A stretch of 64,000 nucleotides of DNA from WHUA01 sp964585785 (GTDB taxonomy: Bacteria; Pseudomonadota; Alphaproteobacteria; UBA8366). A model generated the notes under the pieces. That model worked only from the letters and a program-made list of their open reading frames with translations, was not told where the DNA came from and made no database searches. The stretch spans positions 62,001 through 126,000 of the forward strand of contig CAZPFL010000001.1 in the NCBI GenBank assembly GCA_964585785.1. Direction: 5' to 3'. Positions within the stretch are counted from its first letter, which is position 1. Each line of letters begins with the position of its first letter. The position numbers and the translations under genes were made by a program. Positions 44,232 to 53,863 of this stretch are shown piece after piece.

Positions 44232-47200
44232 ATGAACGACTTCGTCGAACGTTGGCGCCGGAACGCAGCGCTGCTGCAGGCGAGCCATGCCTATGATCCA
44301 GCACAGGAACACGATGCCTGCGGCGTCGGCATGATCGTGGCCATCGACGGCCAGCCGCGGCGCGAGGTCGTGCTCAAGGGCATCGAGGCGCTCAAGTCGC
44401 TGTGGCATCGCGGCGCGGTGGATGCGGACGGCAAGACCGGCGACGGCGCGGGCATCCACGTGCAGATTCCGCAAGACTTCTTCAAGGAGCATATCCGCCG
44501 CACCGGGCACGAGCCGGGCAGCGGGCACCTCGCCGTCGGCATGATTTTCCTGCCGCGCACGGATCTGAGCGCGCAGGAGCGCTGCCGCCAGATCGTCGAG
44601 ACCGAGATCCTGCGGTTCGGGCATCGCATCTATGGCTGGCGCCAGGTGCCGGTCAGCGTCGATGTGATCGGCGAGAAGGCGAATGCCACGCGGCCCGAGA
44701 TCGAGCAGGTGATGGTGGAGAATGCGCTCGGGGTCGGCGACAGCCAGTTCCAGGTAGACCTCTACATCATCCGCCGGCGCATCGAGAAGGTCGTCCAGGC
44801 AGAAAGCATTGCCGACTTCTATATCTGCTCGCTGAGCTGCCGGTCGGTCATCTACAAGGGGCTGTTCCTGGCCGAACAGCTGACGGCCTTCTATCCCGAC
44901 CTGCTGGACGACCGCTTCGTCTCCAACTTCGCGATTTACCACCAGCGCTATTCGACCAACACCTTCCCGACCTGGCGGCTGGCGCAGCCCTTCCGCGTGC
45001 TCGCGCATAACGGCGAGATCAACACGCTGCTCGGCAACGTGAACTGGATGCGGAGCCACGAGACGCGCCTCGCCGACCGCCGATTCGGCGCCTACATCAA
45101 CGACATCAAGCCGGTGATCCAGGCCGGCAGCTCGGATTCGGCGGCGCTCGATGCGGTCTTCGAGCTCCTGGTGCGCACCGCCCGCGAGCTGCCCGAGGTC
45201 AAGTCCCTGCTGATCCCCGAATCCTGGGAGCGCTCGGAGACGCTGCCGCGGTCGCACCGCGACTTCTATGCCTACGGCAACTCCGTCATGGAGCCCTGGG
45301 ATGGGCCGGCGGCGATCTGCGCCTATGGCGGCCGATGGGTGCTCGCCGGCATGGACCGCAACGGGCTTCGGCCGATGCGCTATGTCGTCACCAACGACGG
45401 CCTGCTCATCGTCGGGTCCGAGGCCGGCATGGTGAAGGTCGACGAAGCGACGGTCGTCGAAAAAGGCCGGGTCGGTCCGGGCCAGATGATTGGCGTGCAG
45501 CTCGCCGAAGGCCGTTTCTATCACGACCGCGAGCTGAAGGACGTGGTCGCCGGGCTCCGGCCTTTCGGCAAGTGGCTGAAGAAGCTGACCAAGCTCAGCA
45601 ACGCCGCCATCGCGAACGCGCGCAAGGCCGCGCCCATGTCGCGCGACGACCTGCGCCGCTGGGAAGTCACGGTCGGATGGAGCATGGAAGATCTCGAGAT
45701 GATCCTCCATCCCATGGCCGAAACCGGTAAGGAAGCGACAGGCTCGATGGGCGACGACGCGCCGATCGCCGTGCTGTCCGAAAAGTACCGCGGCCTGCAC
45801 CATTTCTTCCGGCAGAATTTCAGCCAGGTCACCAATCCGCCGATCGACAGCCTGCGCGAGCGGCGCGTGATGAGCCTGACGACGCGGCTCGGCAATCTCG
45901 GCAACATCCTGGACGAGGACGAGAGCCAGCTCGAATTCCTGCAGCTCGACTCGCCGATCCTGCTGACCGAAGAATATGTCGCGCTGCGCAACAAGCTCGG
46001 CGACGCGGCCGCGGTGATCGACTGCACCTTCCCGCTCGACGGCGGGCCGCATGCGCTCGGCGACGCCGTGAAGCGGATCCAGTCCGAGGCTGAAGACGCG
46101 GTGCGCGGCGGCCACACCAATCTCATCCTTACCGACGAGCACGTCACCCGTGACCGGGCGGCGTTGCCGATGATTCTCGCGACCGGCGCGGTGCATACGC
46201 ATCTGGTGCGGACGCAGCTTCGCACCTTCACCTCGATCAACGTGCGCAGCGCGGAATGTCTCGACGTGCATTATTTCGCGGTGCTGGTCGGGGTCGGCGC
46301 GACGACCGTGAATGCCTGGCTCGCGCAGGAGGCGATCGCCGACCGCCATCGCCGCGGCCTGTTCGGCAAGCAGCCGCTCGAGCGCATCGTCGGGCGCTAC
46401 AAGCGGTCGGTCGAGGACGGCCTGCTCAAGATCATTTCCAAGATGGGCATCGCGATCATCAGCTCCTATCGCGGCGGCTACAATTTCGAGGCCGTCGGGT
46501 TGTCGCGTTCGCTCGTGGCGGAATTTTTCCCCGGGCTGGCGAGCCGGATCTCCGGTATCGGCCTGACCGGCATTCAGAAGAAGGTCTCGGAAATTCACCG
46601 CCGCGGCTTCGCCGAGGACGTGATCGCGCTGCCGGTCGGCGGCTTCTACCGCTATCGCCGCAGCGGCGAGGCGCATTACTGGGACGGCAACCTGATCCAC
46701 CAGTTGCAGAACGCGGTGGAGACCGACTCCTACGGCGCCTACAAGCGCTACAGCGATCGGGTCGTCACGCTGCCGCCGATCAACCTGCGCGACCTGCTCG
46801 ATTTCGCGCCCAAGAATCCGTCGATCAACGTCGATGAGGTCGAGTCGATCACGCGGATCCGCAAGGCGCTGGTGGCGCCGGGTATTTCGCTCGGCGCGCT
46901 GTCGCCGGAGGCGCATGAGACGCTGTCGATCGCGATGAACCGGATCGGCGCGAAGTCGGATTCCGGCGAAGGCGGCGAGGACCCGGCGCGCTACCGTCCG
47001 AAGCTCAACGGCGACAACGCGTCGAGCGCGATCAAGCAGATCGCGTCGGGCCGTTTCGGCGTGACGGCCGAATATCTCAACAACTGCCGCGAGATCGAGA
47101 TCAAGGTGGCGCAGGGCGCCAAGCCGGGCGAGGGCGGCCAGCTGCCCGGGCTCAAGGTGACCGAGCTGATCGCGCGGCTGCGCCATTCGACGCCCGGCGT

Positions 47201-48773
47201 GACGTTGATCTCGCCGCCGCCGCACCACGACATCTATTCGATCGAGGACCTCGCCCAGCTGATCTATGACCTGAAGCAGATCAATCCCGACGCGTCGGTC
47301 TGCGTGAAGCTGGTCGCGCGCACCGGCATCGGCACGATCGCCGCGGGCGTGGCCAAGGCGAAGGCGGATGTCATCCTCATCTCCGGCCACTCCGGCGGCA
47401 CCGGCGCCTCGCCGCAGAGCTCGATCAAATATGCCGGCATCCCCTGGGAGATGGGCCTGTCCGAGGTGCATCAGGTGCTGACGCTCAACGGCCTGCGCCA
47501 TCTCGTCAAGTTGCGGACAGACGGCGGAATCAAGACGGGCCGGGACGTCGTCATGGCGGCGATGCTGGGCGCCGAGGAGTACGGCATCGGCACCGCGTCG
47601 CTGGTGGCGATGGGCTGCATCCTTGTGCGCCAGTGCCATTCCAACACCTGCCCGGTCGGCGTCTGCTCGCAGAACCCGGCGCTGCGCGAAAAATTCACCG
47701 GCACGCCGGAGAAGGTCGTCAACCTGTTCAGCTTCATCGCCGAGGAAGTGCGCGAGATCCTGGCCTCCCTGGGCGCGCGCACGCTGGACGAGGTGGTCGG
47801 GCGAACCGATCTCCTGCGGCAGGTCAGCCGTGGCGCCGAGCATCTCGACGACCTGGACCTCAATCCCATTCTGGCGCGCGCGGACTCCGGCGACCATCCC
47901 GTGCGCTGCACGATCGAAGGCCCGAACAAGGTGCCGGAGTCGCTCGATGCGCTGATGATCAAGGACGCCGCGCCGCTGTTCAGCCACGGCGAGAAGATGC
48001 AGCTGCAATACAACGTGCAGAACACGTTGCGCGCGATCGGGACCAAGCTGTCGTCGCGGATCACGCGCCAGTTCGGCATGACCGGGCTCCGGCCGGATCA
48101 CGTCACGGTGCGGCTGCGCGGCACAGCGGGGCAGTCACTCGGCGCCTTCGCGGTGCAGGGGCTGCGGCTCGAGGTGTTCGGTGAGGCCAACGACTATGTC
48201 GGCAAGGGGCTGTCGGGCGGCACGATCGTCGTGCGGACGCTGACGTCCTCTCCGCTCGCCTCGAACGAGAACACGATCGTCGGCAACACGGTTCTCTACG
48301 GCGCCACGGCCGGCAAGCTGTTCGCGGCCGGCCAGGCGGGTGAGCGCTTCGCCGTGCGCAATTCCGGCGCCGAGACCGTGGTCGAAGGCTGCGGCTCGAA
48401 CGGCTGCGAATATATGACCGGCGGGACGGCGGTCATTCTTGGCTCGGTCGGCGACAATTTCGCCGCGGGCATGACCGGCGGCATGGCCTTCGTCTATGAC
48501 GCCGATGGGGATTTCGAGCATCGGATCAACACCGAGTCGGTCGTCTACCAGCGTATCGAGACGGCGTTCTGGGAAGACGTCTGCCGCAGCCTCATTGCCG
48601 AGCACCGGGAGGCGACGCAGTCCGGCTGGGCGGCGAGCATTCTCGCCAATTGGGAGGTCGAGCGGCCGCGGTTCTGGCAGATCGTTCCGAAGGAAATGAT
48701 CGGCCGGCTCGAGCATCCGGCGACGGTGGCGCAGATCGAGGCCGCCCGGGCGATCGAGGGCAACGCGGACTGA
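44232..48773 (+). CDS. gltB: Glutamate synthase (NADPH) large subunit
   Basis: The 1513-residue protein contains all GltB domains in order. First is the class II glutamine amidotransferase with catalytic Cys30 exposed after removal of a 29-residue propeptide (EHDACGVG). Then come the central domain, the FMN/synthase barrel (VILISGHSGGTGASPQSSIK) with the [3Fe-4S] ligands C-x5-C-x4-C (CHSNTCPVGVC region), and the C-terminal GXGXG beta-helix (FAVRNSGAETVVEGCGSNGC). It converts 2-oxoglutarate and glutamine to two glutamates. The ATG at 44232 follows GGAGGG; a TTG five codons earlier is possible. Confidence 0.96.
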   Translation: MNDFVERWRRNAALLQASHAYDPAQEHDACGVGMIVAIDGQPRREVVLKGIEALKSLWHRGAVDADGKTGDGAGIHVQIPQDFFKEHIRRTGHEPGSGHLAVGMIFLPRTDLSAQERCRQIVETEILRFGHRIYGWRQVPVSVDVIGEKANATRPEIEQVMVENALGVGDSQFQVDLYIIRRRIEKVVQAESIADFYICSLSCRSVIYKGLFLAEQLTAFYPDLLDDRFVSNFAIYHQRYSTNTFPTWRLAQPFRVLAHNGEINTLLGNVNWMRSHETRLADRRFGAYINDIKPVIQAGSSDSAALDAVFELLVRTARELPEVKSLLIPESWERSETLPRSHRDFYAYGNSVMEPWDGPAAICAYGGRWVLAGMDRNGLRPMRYVVTNDGLLIVGSEAGMVKVDEATVVEKGRVGPGQMIGVQLAEGRFYHDRELKDVVAGLRPFGKWLKKLTKLSNAAIANARKAAPMSRDDLRRWEVTVGWSMEDLEMILHPMAETGKEATGSMGDDAPIAVLSEKYRGLHHFFRQNFSQVTNPPIDSLRERRVMSLTTRLGNLGNILDEDESQLEFLQLDSPILLTEEYVALRNKLGDAAAVIDCTFPLDGGPHALGDAVKRIQSEAEDAVRGGHTNLILTDEHVTRDRAALPMILATGAVHTHLVRTQLRTFTSINVRSAECLDVHYFAVLVGVGATTVNAWLAQEAIADRHRRGLFGKQPLERIVGRYKRSVEDGLLKIISKMGIAIISSYRGGYNFEAVGLSRSLVAEFFPGLASRISGIGLTGIQKKVSEIHRRGFAEDVIALPVGGFYRYRRSGEAHYWDGNLIHQLQNAVETDSYGAYKRYSDRVVTLPPINLRDLLDFAPKNPSINVDEVESITRIRKALVAPGISLGALSPEAHETLSIAMNRIGAKSDSGEGGEDPARYRPKLNGDNASSAIKQIASGRFGVTAEYLNNCREIEIKVAQGAKPGEGGQLPGLKVTELIARLRHSTPGVTLISPPPHHDIYSIEDLAQLIYDLKQINPDASVCVKLVARTGIGTIAAGVAKAKADVILISGHSGGTGASPQSSIKYAGIPWEMGLSEVHQVLTLNGLRHLVKLRTDGGIKTGRDVVMAAMLGAEEYGIGTASLVAMGCILVRQCHSNTCPVGVCSQNPALREKFTGTPEKVVNLFSFIAEEVREILASLGARTLDEVVGRTDLLRQVSRGAEHLDDLDLNPILARADSGDHPVRCTIEGPNKVPESLDALMIKDAAPLFSHGEKMQLQYNVQNTLRAIGTKLSSRITRQFGMTGLRPDHVTVRLRGTAGQSLGAFAVQGLRLEVFGEANDYVGKGLSGGTIVVRTLTSSPLASNENTIVGNTVLYGATAGKLFAAGQAGERFAVRNSGAETVVEGCGSNGCEYMTGGTAVILGSVGDNFAAGMTGGMAFVYDADGDFEHRINTESVVYQRIETAFWEDVCRSLIAEHREATQSGWAASILANWEVERPRFWQIVPKEMIGRLEHPATVAQIEAARAIEGNAD

Positions 48774-49024
48774 CCGGGGCAACTTGGCGCCATTGCCAAG
48801 CTGCCCGCCGCGCACGCGCTTTCGGTCGGACACGACAGCAGGCGTCATAGTCCGCCGCCAACGCGGTTGCGGCTTTGGCTACCCGGAGAAATCGGCGCCC
48901 ATGGACACCCCGGTCAAGCCTACTGCTGTCCGGTTAGGTTCGGTTTACGGTTCAGAACGAAGAATCGTGGATGCGCGTATCAAGTGCGCACATGGTGTTT
49001 TTATTTAAATTCAATACCTTGCCG

Positions 49025-49054
49025 CCGTGCCTGGGCTTGACTCGGGCACCCACG
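49025..49054. repeat. Small palindromic intergenic repeat, copy B
   Basis: GTGCCTGGGCTTGACTCGGGCAC forms a 9-bp imperfect stem (two G-T type pairs) with a 5-nt loop. It is the reverse-complement relative of the element at 28891-28923. It appears to be a degenerate member of the same dispersed family. Confidence 0.45.
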
Positions 49055-49315
49055 AATAGCCAACTGCCTTGGAAAAGGTGGCGGCGTCTCAGCTGTATTC
49101 TTTCCAGTGCCGCGCCCGCGATTCCAAGACCATCTTGGCGCCATGGGGAAATCCATCACGGATATTATGTTGCGAATGATTTTTATTTGCAGAAAAGCTA
49201 GCGCCATGCGATAGTCCCGGTCGACGAGCGTTTGTTCGTCGCGCTGTCTGCATCGACGTCGCGTTCCATCCTAAACGCGTCCCTTTCCTTAGCGTTCGAT
49301 GCGGGAAACTTCCCC

Positions 49316-49348
49316 AACCCCCGCCGTTTCGCCGGCGGGGGTTTCTTT
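49316..49348 (+). terminator. Rho-independent terminator
   Basis: An 11-bp perfect stem (49316-49326 with 49333-49343, 6-nt loop) is followed by a T-rich run (TCTTTC). It lies 69 nt upstream of the GST start codon on the same strand. It terminates either the gltB transcript or an unrecognised small RNA. Confidence 0.8.
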
Positions 49349-49411
49349 CGCCGAGCCCGGCAGTGACTCAAGGGAGTTTCCCGGTAAACGGGCGGAGACT
49401 ATAGTCCCGCC

Positions 49412-50080
49412 ATGCACAGGCTCTATCACCTTTGGCTGTCGCCCTTCTGCCGCAAGATTCGGGTGGCGCTCGCCGAAAAGAAGCTGGATTTCGAGCTCCG
49501 GATCGAAAAGGTCTGGGAGCGGCGCGAGGCCTTTCTCGCGATGAACCCGTCCGGCCAGGTGCCGGTGCTGGAGATTTCAGGCGGCCCCGTGCTCGCCGAT
49601 TCGGTTGCGATTTCGGAATATCTCGAAGAGGTCTATCCGGAGCCGAACCTTCTCGGCCGCAACCCCGAGGCGCGCGCGGAGACGCGGCGGCTCGTCGCCT
49701 GGTTCGATCAGAAGTTCAATTCGGAAGTGACGGCAATGCTGGTGCATCAGAAGATCACCAAGCGCCTGCTGTCGCTCGGCGAGCCGGATTCGATGGCGAT
49801 CCGGGCGGGAAACACCAATATTCACATGCACATGGAGTATGTCGCCTGGCTCACCGAGGACCGGCGCTGGCTGGCCGGGGACGAGTTCTCGCTCGCCGAC
49901 ATCGCCGCCGCTGCGCATTTTTCCTGCGTGGACTATCTCGGCGACGTGCCGTGGGATGACCACCCGCGGGCCAAGGACTGGTATGCCCGTATCAAGTCGC
50001 GCCCGAGCTTCCGCGGCATTCTGGGCGATCACATTCCCGGCTATCCGCCGCCGAAAGACTACGCGGATCTCGATTTTTAG
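49412..50080 (+). CDS. Glutathione S-transferase family protein
   Basis: The 222-residue protein has a thioredoxin-like N-terminal domain (YHLWLSPFCRKIRVALAEK, with SPFCR near the glutathione site; NPSGQVPVL with cis-Pro; LADSVAISEYL). The all-helical C-terminal domain contains FSLADIAAAAHFSCVDYL. It may conjugate or reduce electrophiles with glutathione; substrate unknown. In many alphaproteobacteria this GST precedes queG and an SDR, but queG is absent here. Its stop codon overlaps that of the convergent TPR gene. Confidence 0.9.
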   Translation: MHRLYHLWLSPFCRKIRVALAEKKLDFELRIEKVWERREAFLAMNPSGQVPVLEISGGPVLADSVAISEYLEEVYPEPNLLGRNPEARAETRRLVAWFDQKFNSEVTAMLVHQKITKRLLSLGEPDSMAIRAGNTNIHMHMEYVAWLTEDRRWLAGDEFSLADIAAAAHFSCVDYLGDVPWDDHPRAKDWYARIKSRPSFRGILGDHIPGYPPPKDYADLDF

Positions 50081-50859
50081 TGCTTTGCCGCTGCTTTCGC
50101 GGGTTCGCGGAGGTAACGTCTGGCCGCCTCCGCGGCGACGCTGTCGGGGTGGCGCTCGACCAGCGTCTCCCAGTCGGTGCGGGCGCCTTTTTCGTCGCCG
50201 GCCTGCTTGCGCAGAAGCCCGCGCTCGAGCAGGGCGTCCGGATGGTCGGGCGTCATCGCCAGGGCGCGCTTGAGGTCGTCGGCCGCCTCGGCCGCCTGGC
50301 CGGTGTGGCGATAGGCGCTGGCGCGCAAGACGAAGGCCTCGGTCGATTTGGGATTGAGCAGGATGCTCGCGCTGAGATCCATGATGGCGTCCTGATAGCG
50401 CCCGGCGGCCGCGTAGGCCATGGCGCGGTCGATGCGCATTTCCGGGTCCCGCGGCTGGAGCTCGATGGCGGCGGACAGCAGCGCGTCGGCCTTTGTCGGC
50501 TGCTGCGCGTCGAGCCAGAGCTGACCGGCCTGGGCCAGGACCTGGGCGCGTGCCGAGTCGGGGGTCGCCTCGGGCAGGTCCCAGGCGAGCGACTCGAGCT
50601 GATCGGCCGCGTCGGGAAAATTGCCCATCGCCGCCAGCGCCATCGCCGCGCAATGACGCGCGCCGTTGCCGCCGCCCGCCTGCTCCCAGCCCAGCGCGGC
50701 TTCGAGCGCGTCTTCCGGCCGCTCATGGACCAGCTTCATGCAGCTGTCGTAGTCGTGGACGGCGACCGGGTTGCCGCGGGTCTCTGCCGCGAAGGACGCG
50801 GGGGCTGCGATCAGGGCTGCGGCCAGGGCGCCGGCGAACAAGCGTGGGGCAAGGGTCAT
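50077..50859 (-). CDS. Periplasmic TPR-repeat protein
   Basis: The 260-residue protein has a signal peptide (cleavage near ASFAAET) and about five tetratricopeptide repeats, seen as DPEMRIDRAMAYAAAGRYQDA, TEAFVLRASAYRHTGQAAEA and HPDALLERGLLRKQAGDEKG. It is probably a periplasmic scaffold. The partner is unknown. The ATG at 50859 is chosen because it starts the signal peptide; the longer open frame has no similarity. It is divergent from the SDR at 50940. Confidence 0.85.
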   Translation of the reverse strand: MTLAPRLFAGALAAALIAAPASFAAETRGNPVAVHDYDSCMKLVHERPEDALEAALGWEQAGGGNGARHCAAMALAAMGNFPDAADQLESLAWDLPEATPDSARAQVLAQAGQLWLDAQQPTKADALLSAAIELQPRDPEMRIDRAMAYAAAGRYQDAIMDLSASILLNPKSTEAFVLRASAYRHTGQAAEAADDLKRALAMTPDHPDALLERGLLRKQAGDEKGARTDWETLVERHPDSVAAEAARRYLREPAKAAAKH

Positions 50860-50939
50860 GGGGTTGTCTCGCGGGTGCACCACCCCTAGAGTCCGCCCTT
50901 CGCGCTGATCGTTCAAGCCCGGAATCGCATATTCAGACC

Positions 50940-51821
50940 ATGACCGCCGCGGCGTCGCGCCTCTTCTGCTTTGGCTTGGGCTACTCGGCCCTTGCGCTTG
51001 CCGAGGCATTGGCCGGGCGGGGATGGCGGGTCGCCGGCACCTGCCGTAGCGCCGAGAAGCGGCAGGCGATGATGTCGCGCGGCATCGAGGCGTATCTCTT
51101 CGACCGGGACCGGCCGCTCGAGGATGCGACAGCGGTCTTGGCTGGAACGACCCACCTACTCAGTTCCGTGCCGCCGGATGCGGCGGGCGACCCCGTGCTC
51201 GACCGGCATGCGGACGCGATCGGCGGGCTCCAAGGGCTTTCCTGGGCCGGCTATCTGTCGACGACCGGCGTTTATGGCGATCACGGAGGCGGCTGGGTCG
51301 ACGAGGACACGCCCCGCAGGCCGAGCGGCGAGCGCGGGCGGCGGCGGGTCGCGGCGGAAGACGCCTGGCTTGGCCTCCGGCGCCGCTATCGGACGCCGGT
51401 GCACCTGTTCCGTCTCGCCGGGATCTACGGACCCGGGCGCAACGCGCTGGAAAATATCAAAGCCGGGACGGCGCGGCGGATCGTCAAGCCGGGCCAGGTG
51501 TTCAGCCGCATCCATCGCGACGATATCGTCCAGGCCTTGATGGCTTCGATGCAGGCGCCCAACCCCGGTGCTGCCTACAATATCTGCGACGACGAGGCGG
51601 CGCCGCCGCAGGACGTGATCACCTATGCCTGTGGCTTGCTCGGCCGCGCCCCGCCGCCCGAGATCCCGTTTTCCGAGGCGACGCTGTCGCCGATGGCGCG
51701 CAGCTTCTATGACGACAACAAGCGCGTCCGCAATGACCGTATGAAACAGGAACTCGGCGTGCGGCTGAAGTGGCCGACCTATCGTGAGGGACTCGCAGGG
51801 CTGATTGCGGCCGGCGGATAG
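50940..51821 (+). CDS. NAD-dependent epimerase-like protein (SDR)
   Basis: The 293-residue protein is of the YeeZ-like extended-SDR type: LFCFGLGYSALALAEALAG N-terminal dinucleotide loop, HLLSSVPPDAAGDPVL, GYLSTTGVYGDHGGGWVDE and FRLAGIYGPGRNALENI. A Y-x3-K catalytic pair is not evident (the equivalent region is ERGRRRVAAEDAWL), as usual for this subgroup. The substrate is unknown. It is often found near GST and queG genes in relatives. Confidence 0.85.
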   Translation: MTAAASRLFCFGLGYSALALAEALAGRGWRVAGTCRSAEKRQAMMSRGIEAYLFDRDRPLEDATAVLAGTTHLLSSVPPDAAGDPVLDRHADAIGGLQGLSWAGYLSTTGVYGDHGGGWVDEDTPRRPSGERGRRRVAAEDAWLGLRRRYRTPVHLFRLAGIYGPGRNALENIKAGTARRIVKPGQVFSRIHRDDIVQALMASMQAPNPGAAYNICDDEAAPPQDVITYACGLLGRAPPPEIPFSEATLSPMARSFYDDNKRVRNDRMKQELGVRLKWPTYREGLAGLIAAGG

Positions 51822-51838
51822 ATGCCCGGTCGGCGCCC

Positions 51839-52618
51839 TTAGCCTTGCCGCAGCCGGTCGCTGAGTTCGTCCACGGTCCGCGTGAGCCGGGCAAGATCCT
51901 CGGGACGCGACAGGCGGTGGTCGCCGTCCTTCACGAGCGTGACCTCGACGGAATCGCTCGCCAGCGCCGCCGCGGTATCGAGCGACAGTTGCCAGGGAAC
52001 CGCATCGTCGCGCTGGCCGTGCAACAGCCGCACCGGGCCCGTGAACGGGATGGGCCCCGGCAGCAGCAGGTGATTCCGGCCCTCCTCGATCAGCGTCATC
52101 GTGATCGGATAGCCGGCCGGCTCGTATTCCGACGGCCGCATCCAGAGACCCTCGGTCTGCAACAGCCGGCGGGTCGCGTCGTCGACCCGGTTCCACATCC
52201 GTTGCGTGAGGTCGACCGCGGCGGCGATGCCGACGATCCCGGCGATCCGCTCGGGCCGCGCCCGCGCCGCCAGCAGGGCGATCCAGCCGCCCAACGACGA
52301 ACCAACGATGACCTGCGGCCCCGCGGTGACCGAATCGATGACGGCGAGCGTGTCCGCAAGCCAGTCGCCGATGGTACATTCGGTGAATTCACCGGATGAC
52401 TGACCGTGCCCTTGATAGTCGAATCGGGTGAATTGCTGGCCCTTGGATTGGCAGCTCGCCTCCAGCGCGAGCGCCTTTCCGCCCTCCATATTGGAGCGGA
52501 AGCCCGTGCAGAAAATGACGCCGGGTCCCGCCCCGGGCGTGTGATGGTAGGCGATGGCCGCGCCGTTATCGCGGTGCAGTGTTGCCGCTTTCGTTGCCAC
52601 GGGATATGTCCTTGCCAT
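51839..52618 (-). CDS. Alpha/beta hydrolase (ABHD10/BioH-like)
   Basis: The 259-residue alpha/beta hydrolase has the oxyanion segment IFCTGFRSNMEGGKALAL, FTRFDYQGHGQSSG, nucleophile elbow VGSSLGGW, LLHGQRDDAVPW with the acid residue and the catalytic His in KDGDHRLSRPEDL. The pattern matches the mitochondrial ABHD10-type thioesterases and their bacterial homologues. GGAGGG precedes the ATG at 52618. It is divergent from the glycosyltransferase gene, with only 47 nt between the two starts. Confidence 0.88.
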   Translation of the reverse strand: MARTYPVATKAATLHRDNGAAIAYHHTPGAGPGVIFCTGFRSNMEGGKALALEASCQSKGQQFTRFDYQGHGQSSGEFTECTIGDWLADTLAVIDSVTAGPQVIVGSSLGGWIALLAARARPERIAGIVGIAAAVDLTQRMWNRVDDATRRLLQTEGLWMRPSEYEPAGYPITMTLIEEGRNHLLLPGPIPFTGPVRLLHGQRDDAVPWQLSLDTAAALASDSVEVTLVKDGDHRLSRPEDLARLTRTVDELSDRLRQG

Positions 52619-52665
52619 GGAACCCTCCGCCACGCCGTACGAACGGAAGCCGCCGCAAACCTATC

Positions 52666-53859
52666 ATGGCCGTTGACGCAGAAACCAGCGCTCCCGAGAT
52701 GCACGCGCCCGTCGTGCTTCAGGTCCTGCCCGCTTTGAATACCGGCGGCGTCGAGCGCGGCACGGTCGACATCGCCGAGGCGATCGTGGAGGCGGGCGGG
52801 ACGGCCTTGGTGGCGTCTGAAGGCGGCCGCCTCGTGCATGAGCTGCAGCGCGTCGGCGCGGAGCACATCACCCTGCCGCTCGCCTCGAAAAATCCCTTGG
52901 TCATGCTGCGGAATGTCGGGCGGCTTCGGCGCCTCATTCGGTCGCGCGCGGTCGACATCGTGCACGCCCGCAGCCGCGCGCCCGCCTGGTCCGCGCTGCG
53001 CGCCTGCCGCGGCACGGATGCCCGGTTCGTCACGACCTTCCACGGCACCTATAACCGCGCCGCGCCGTTCAAGAGCTACTACAACTCGGTGATGACGCGG
53101 GGCGTGCGGGTCATCGCGATTTCCCATTTCATCGCCAATCACATGGTCGAAGCCTACAAGGTCGAGCGCCGCCGCATCCGGGTGGTGCACCGCGGCGTCG
53201 ATCTCCAGCTCTTCGATCCGCGCCAGGTGCCGGCCGCCCGCGTCATCAGCCTGGCGCAGCAGTGGCGCCTGCCGGAAGACGTCCGCGTGATCATGCTGCC
53301 GGGGCGGCTGACGCGCTGGAAGGGCCAGGCTCTGTTGATCGAGGCGCTCGCCAAGATCGACACCGACCGGCTGCGCTGCCTCATCGTCGGCGGCGAGCAG
53401 GGCAGCGGCTACCGCCGCGAGCTCGAGGGCCTGGTTTCCCGGGAAGGGCTCGAGAGCGTCGTGCAGTTCGTCGGCGACTGCACGGACATGCCCGCCGCCT
53501 TCATGCTGGCCGATGTGGTCGTCTCCGCCTCGACCGACCCGGAGGCATTCGGCCGCGTGATGGTGGAGGCGCAGGCCATGGGCAAGCCCGTCGTGGCGGC
53601 GGGGCACGGCGCCAGCGCCGAGCTCGTGCTGCCGGGCGAGACCGGCTGGCTGTTCGAGCCGGACGACGCCGACTCGCTGGCGGACGCGCTTGGCCGGGCG
53701 ATGCGCCTCGGCGCGGCGGAGCGCGAGGTCTTGGCGCAGCGCGCGATGGCCAATGTGCGCGCCAATTTCTCCAAGGAAATGATGTGCGCCAAGACGCTCG
53801 AGGTTTACGGGGAGATACTGCGGGACGCCGCCGCGGCCCGTGCGCGCGCCGGGACGTGA
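52666..53859 (+). CDS. GT4-family glycosyltransferase
   Basis: The 397-residue GT-B glycosyltransferase has the N-terminal VLQVLPALNTGGVERGTVDI and the C-terminal Glycos_transf_1 domain. Elements of that domain are MLPGRLTRWKGQALLIEALA, FVGDCTDMPAAFMLADVVVSAS and the E-x7-E motif DPEAFGRVMVEAQAMGKPVVAA. It transfers a sugar from a nucleotide donor, probably in LPS core or capsule synthesis. The ATG at 52666 is preferred to upstream frame extension. It is followed, 4 nt after its stop, by the GT9 gene, so the two act in the same envelope pathway. Confidence 0.9.
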   Translation: MAVDAETSAPEMHAPVVLQVLPALNTGGVERGTVDIAEAIVEAGGTALVASEGGRLVHELQRVGAEHITLPLASKNPLVMLRNVGRLRRLIRSRAVDIVHARSRAPAWSALRACRGTDARFVTTFHGTYNRAAPFKSYYNSVMTRGVRVIAISHFIANHMVEAYKVERRRIRVVHRGVDLQLFDPRQVPAARVISLAQQWRLPEDVRVIMLPGRLTRWKGQALLIEALAKIDTDRLRCLIVGGEQGSGYRRELEGLVSREGLESVVQFVGDCTDMPAAFMLADVVVSASTDPEAFGRVMVEAQAMGKPVVAAGHGASAELVLPGETGWLFEPDDADSLADALGRAMRLGAAEREVLAQRAMANVRANFSKEMMCAKTLEVYGEILRDAAAARARAGT

Positions 53860-53863
53860 GGCG

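Larger units (their letters stand above)
48774..49411. other. Long intergenic region with a terminator but no gene recognised
   Basis: These 638 nt between gltB and the GST gene contain no ORF with family similarity. They hold one small palindromic repeat (49025-49054), an A+T-rich stretch around 49140-49205 and a strong terminator at 49316-49348. The terminator is more than 500 nt from the gltB stop, so part of the region may be transcribed independently as a small RNA. Confidence 0.45.

Noticed and set aside
44169..48101. Open frame of 1310 codons on the minus strand
   Set aside because: It is fully antisense to gltB, has no family similarity and is rich in Arg/His/Asp-type shadow composition typical of high-G+C DNA.
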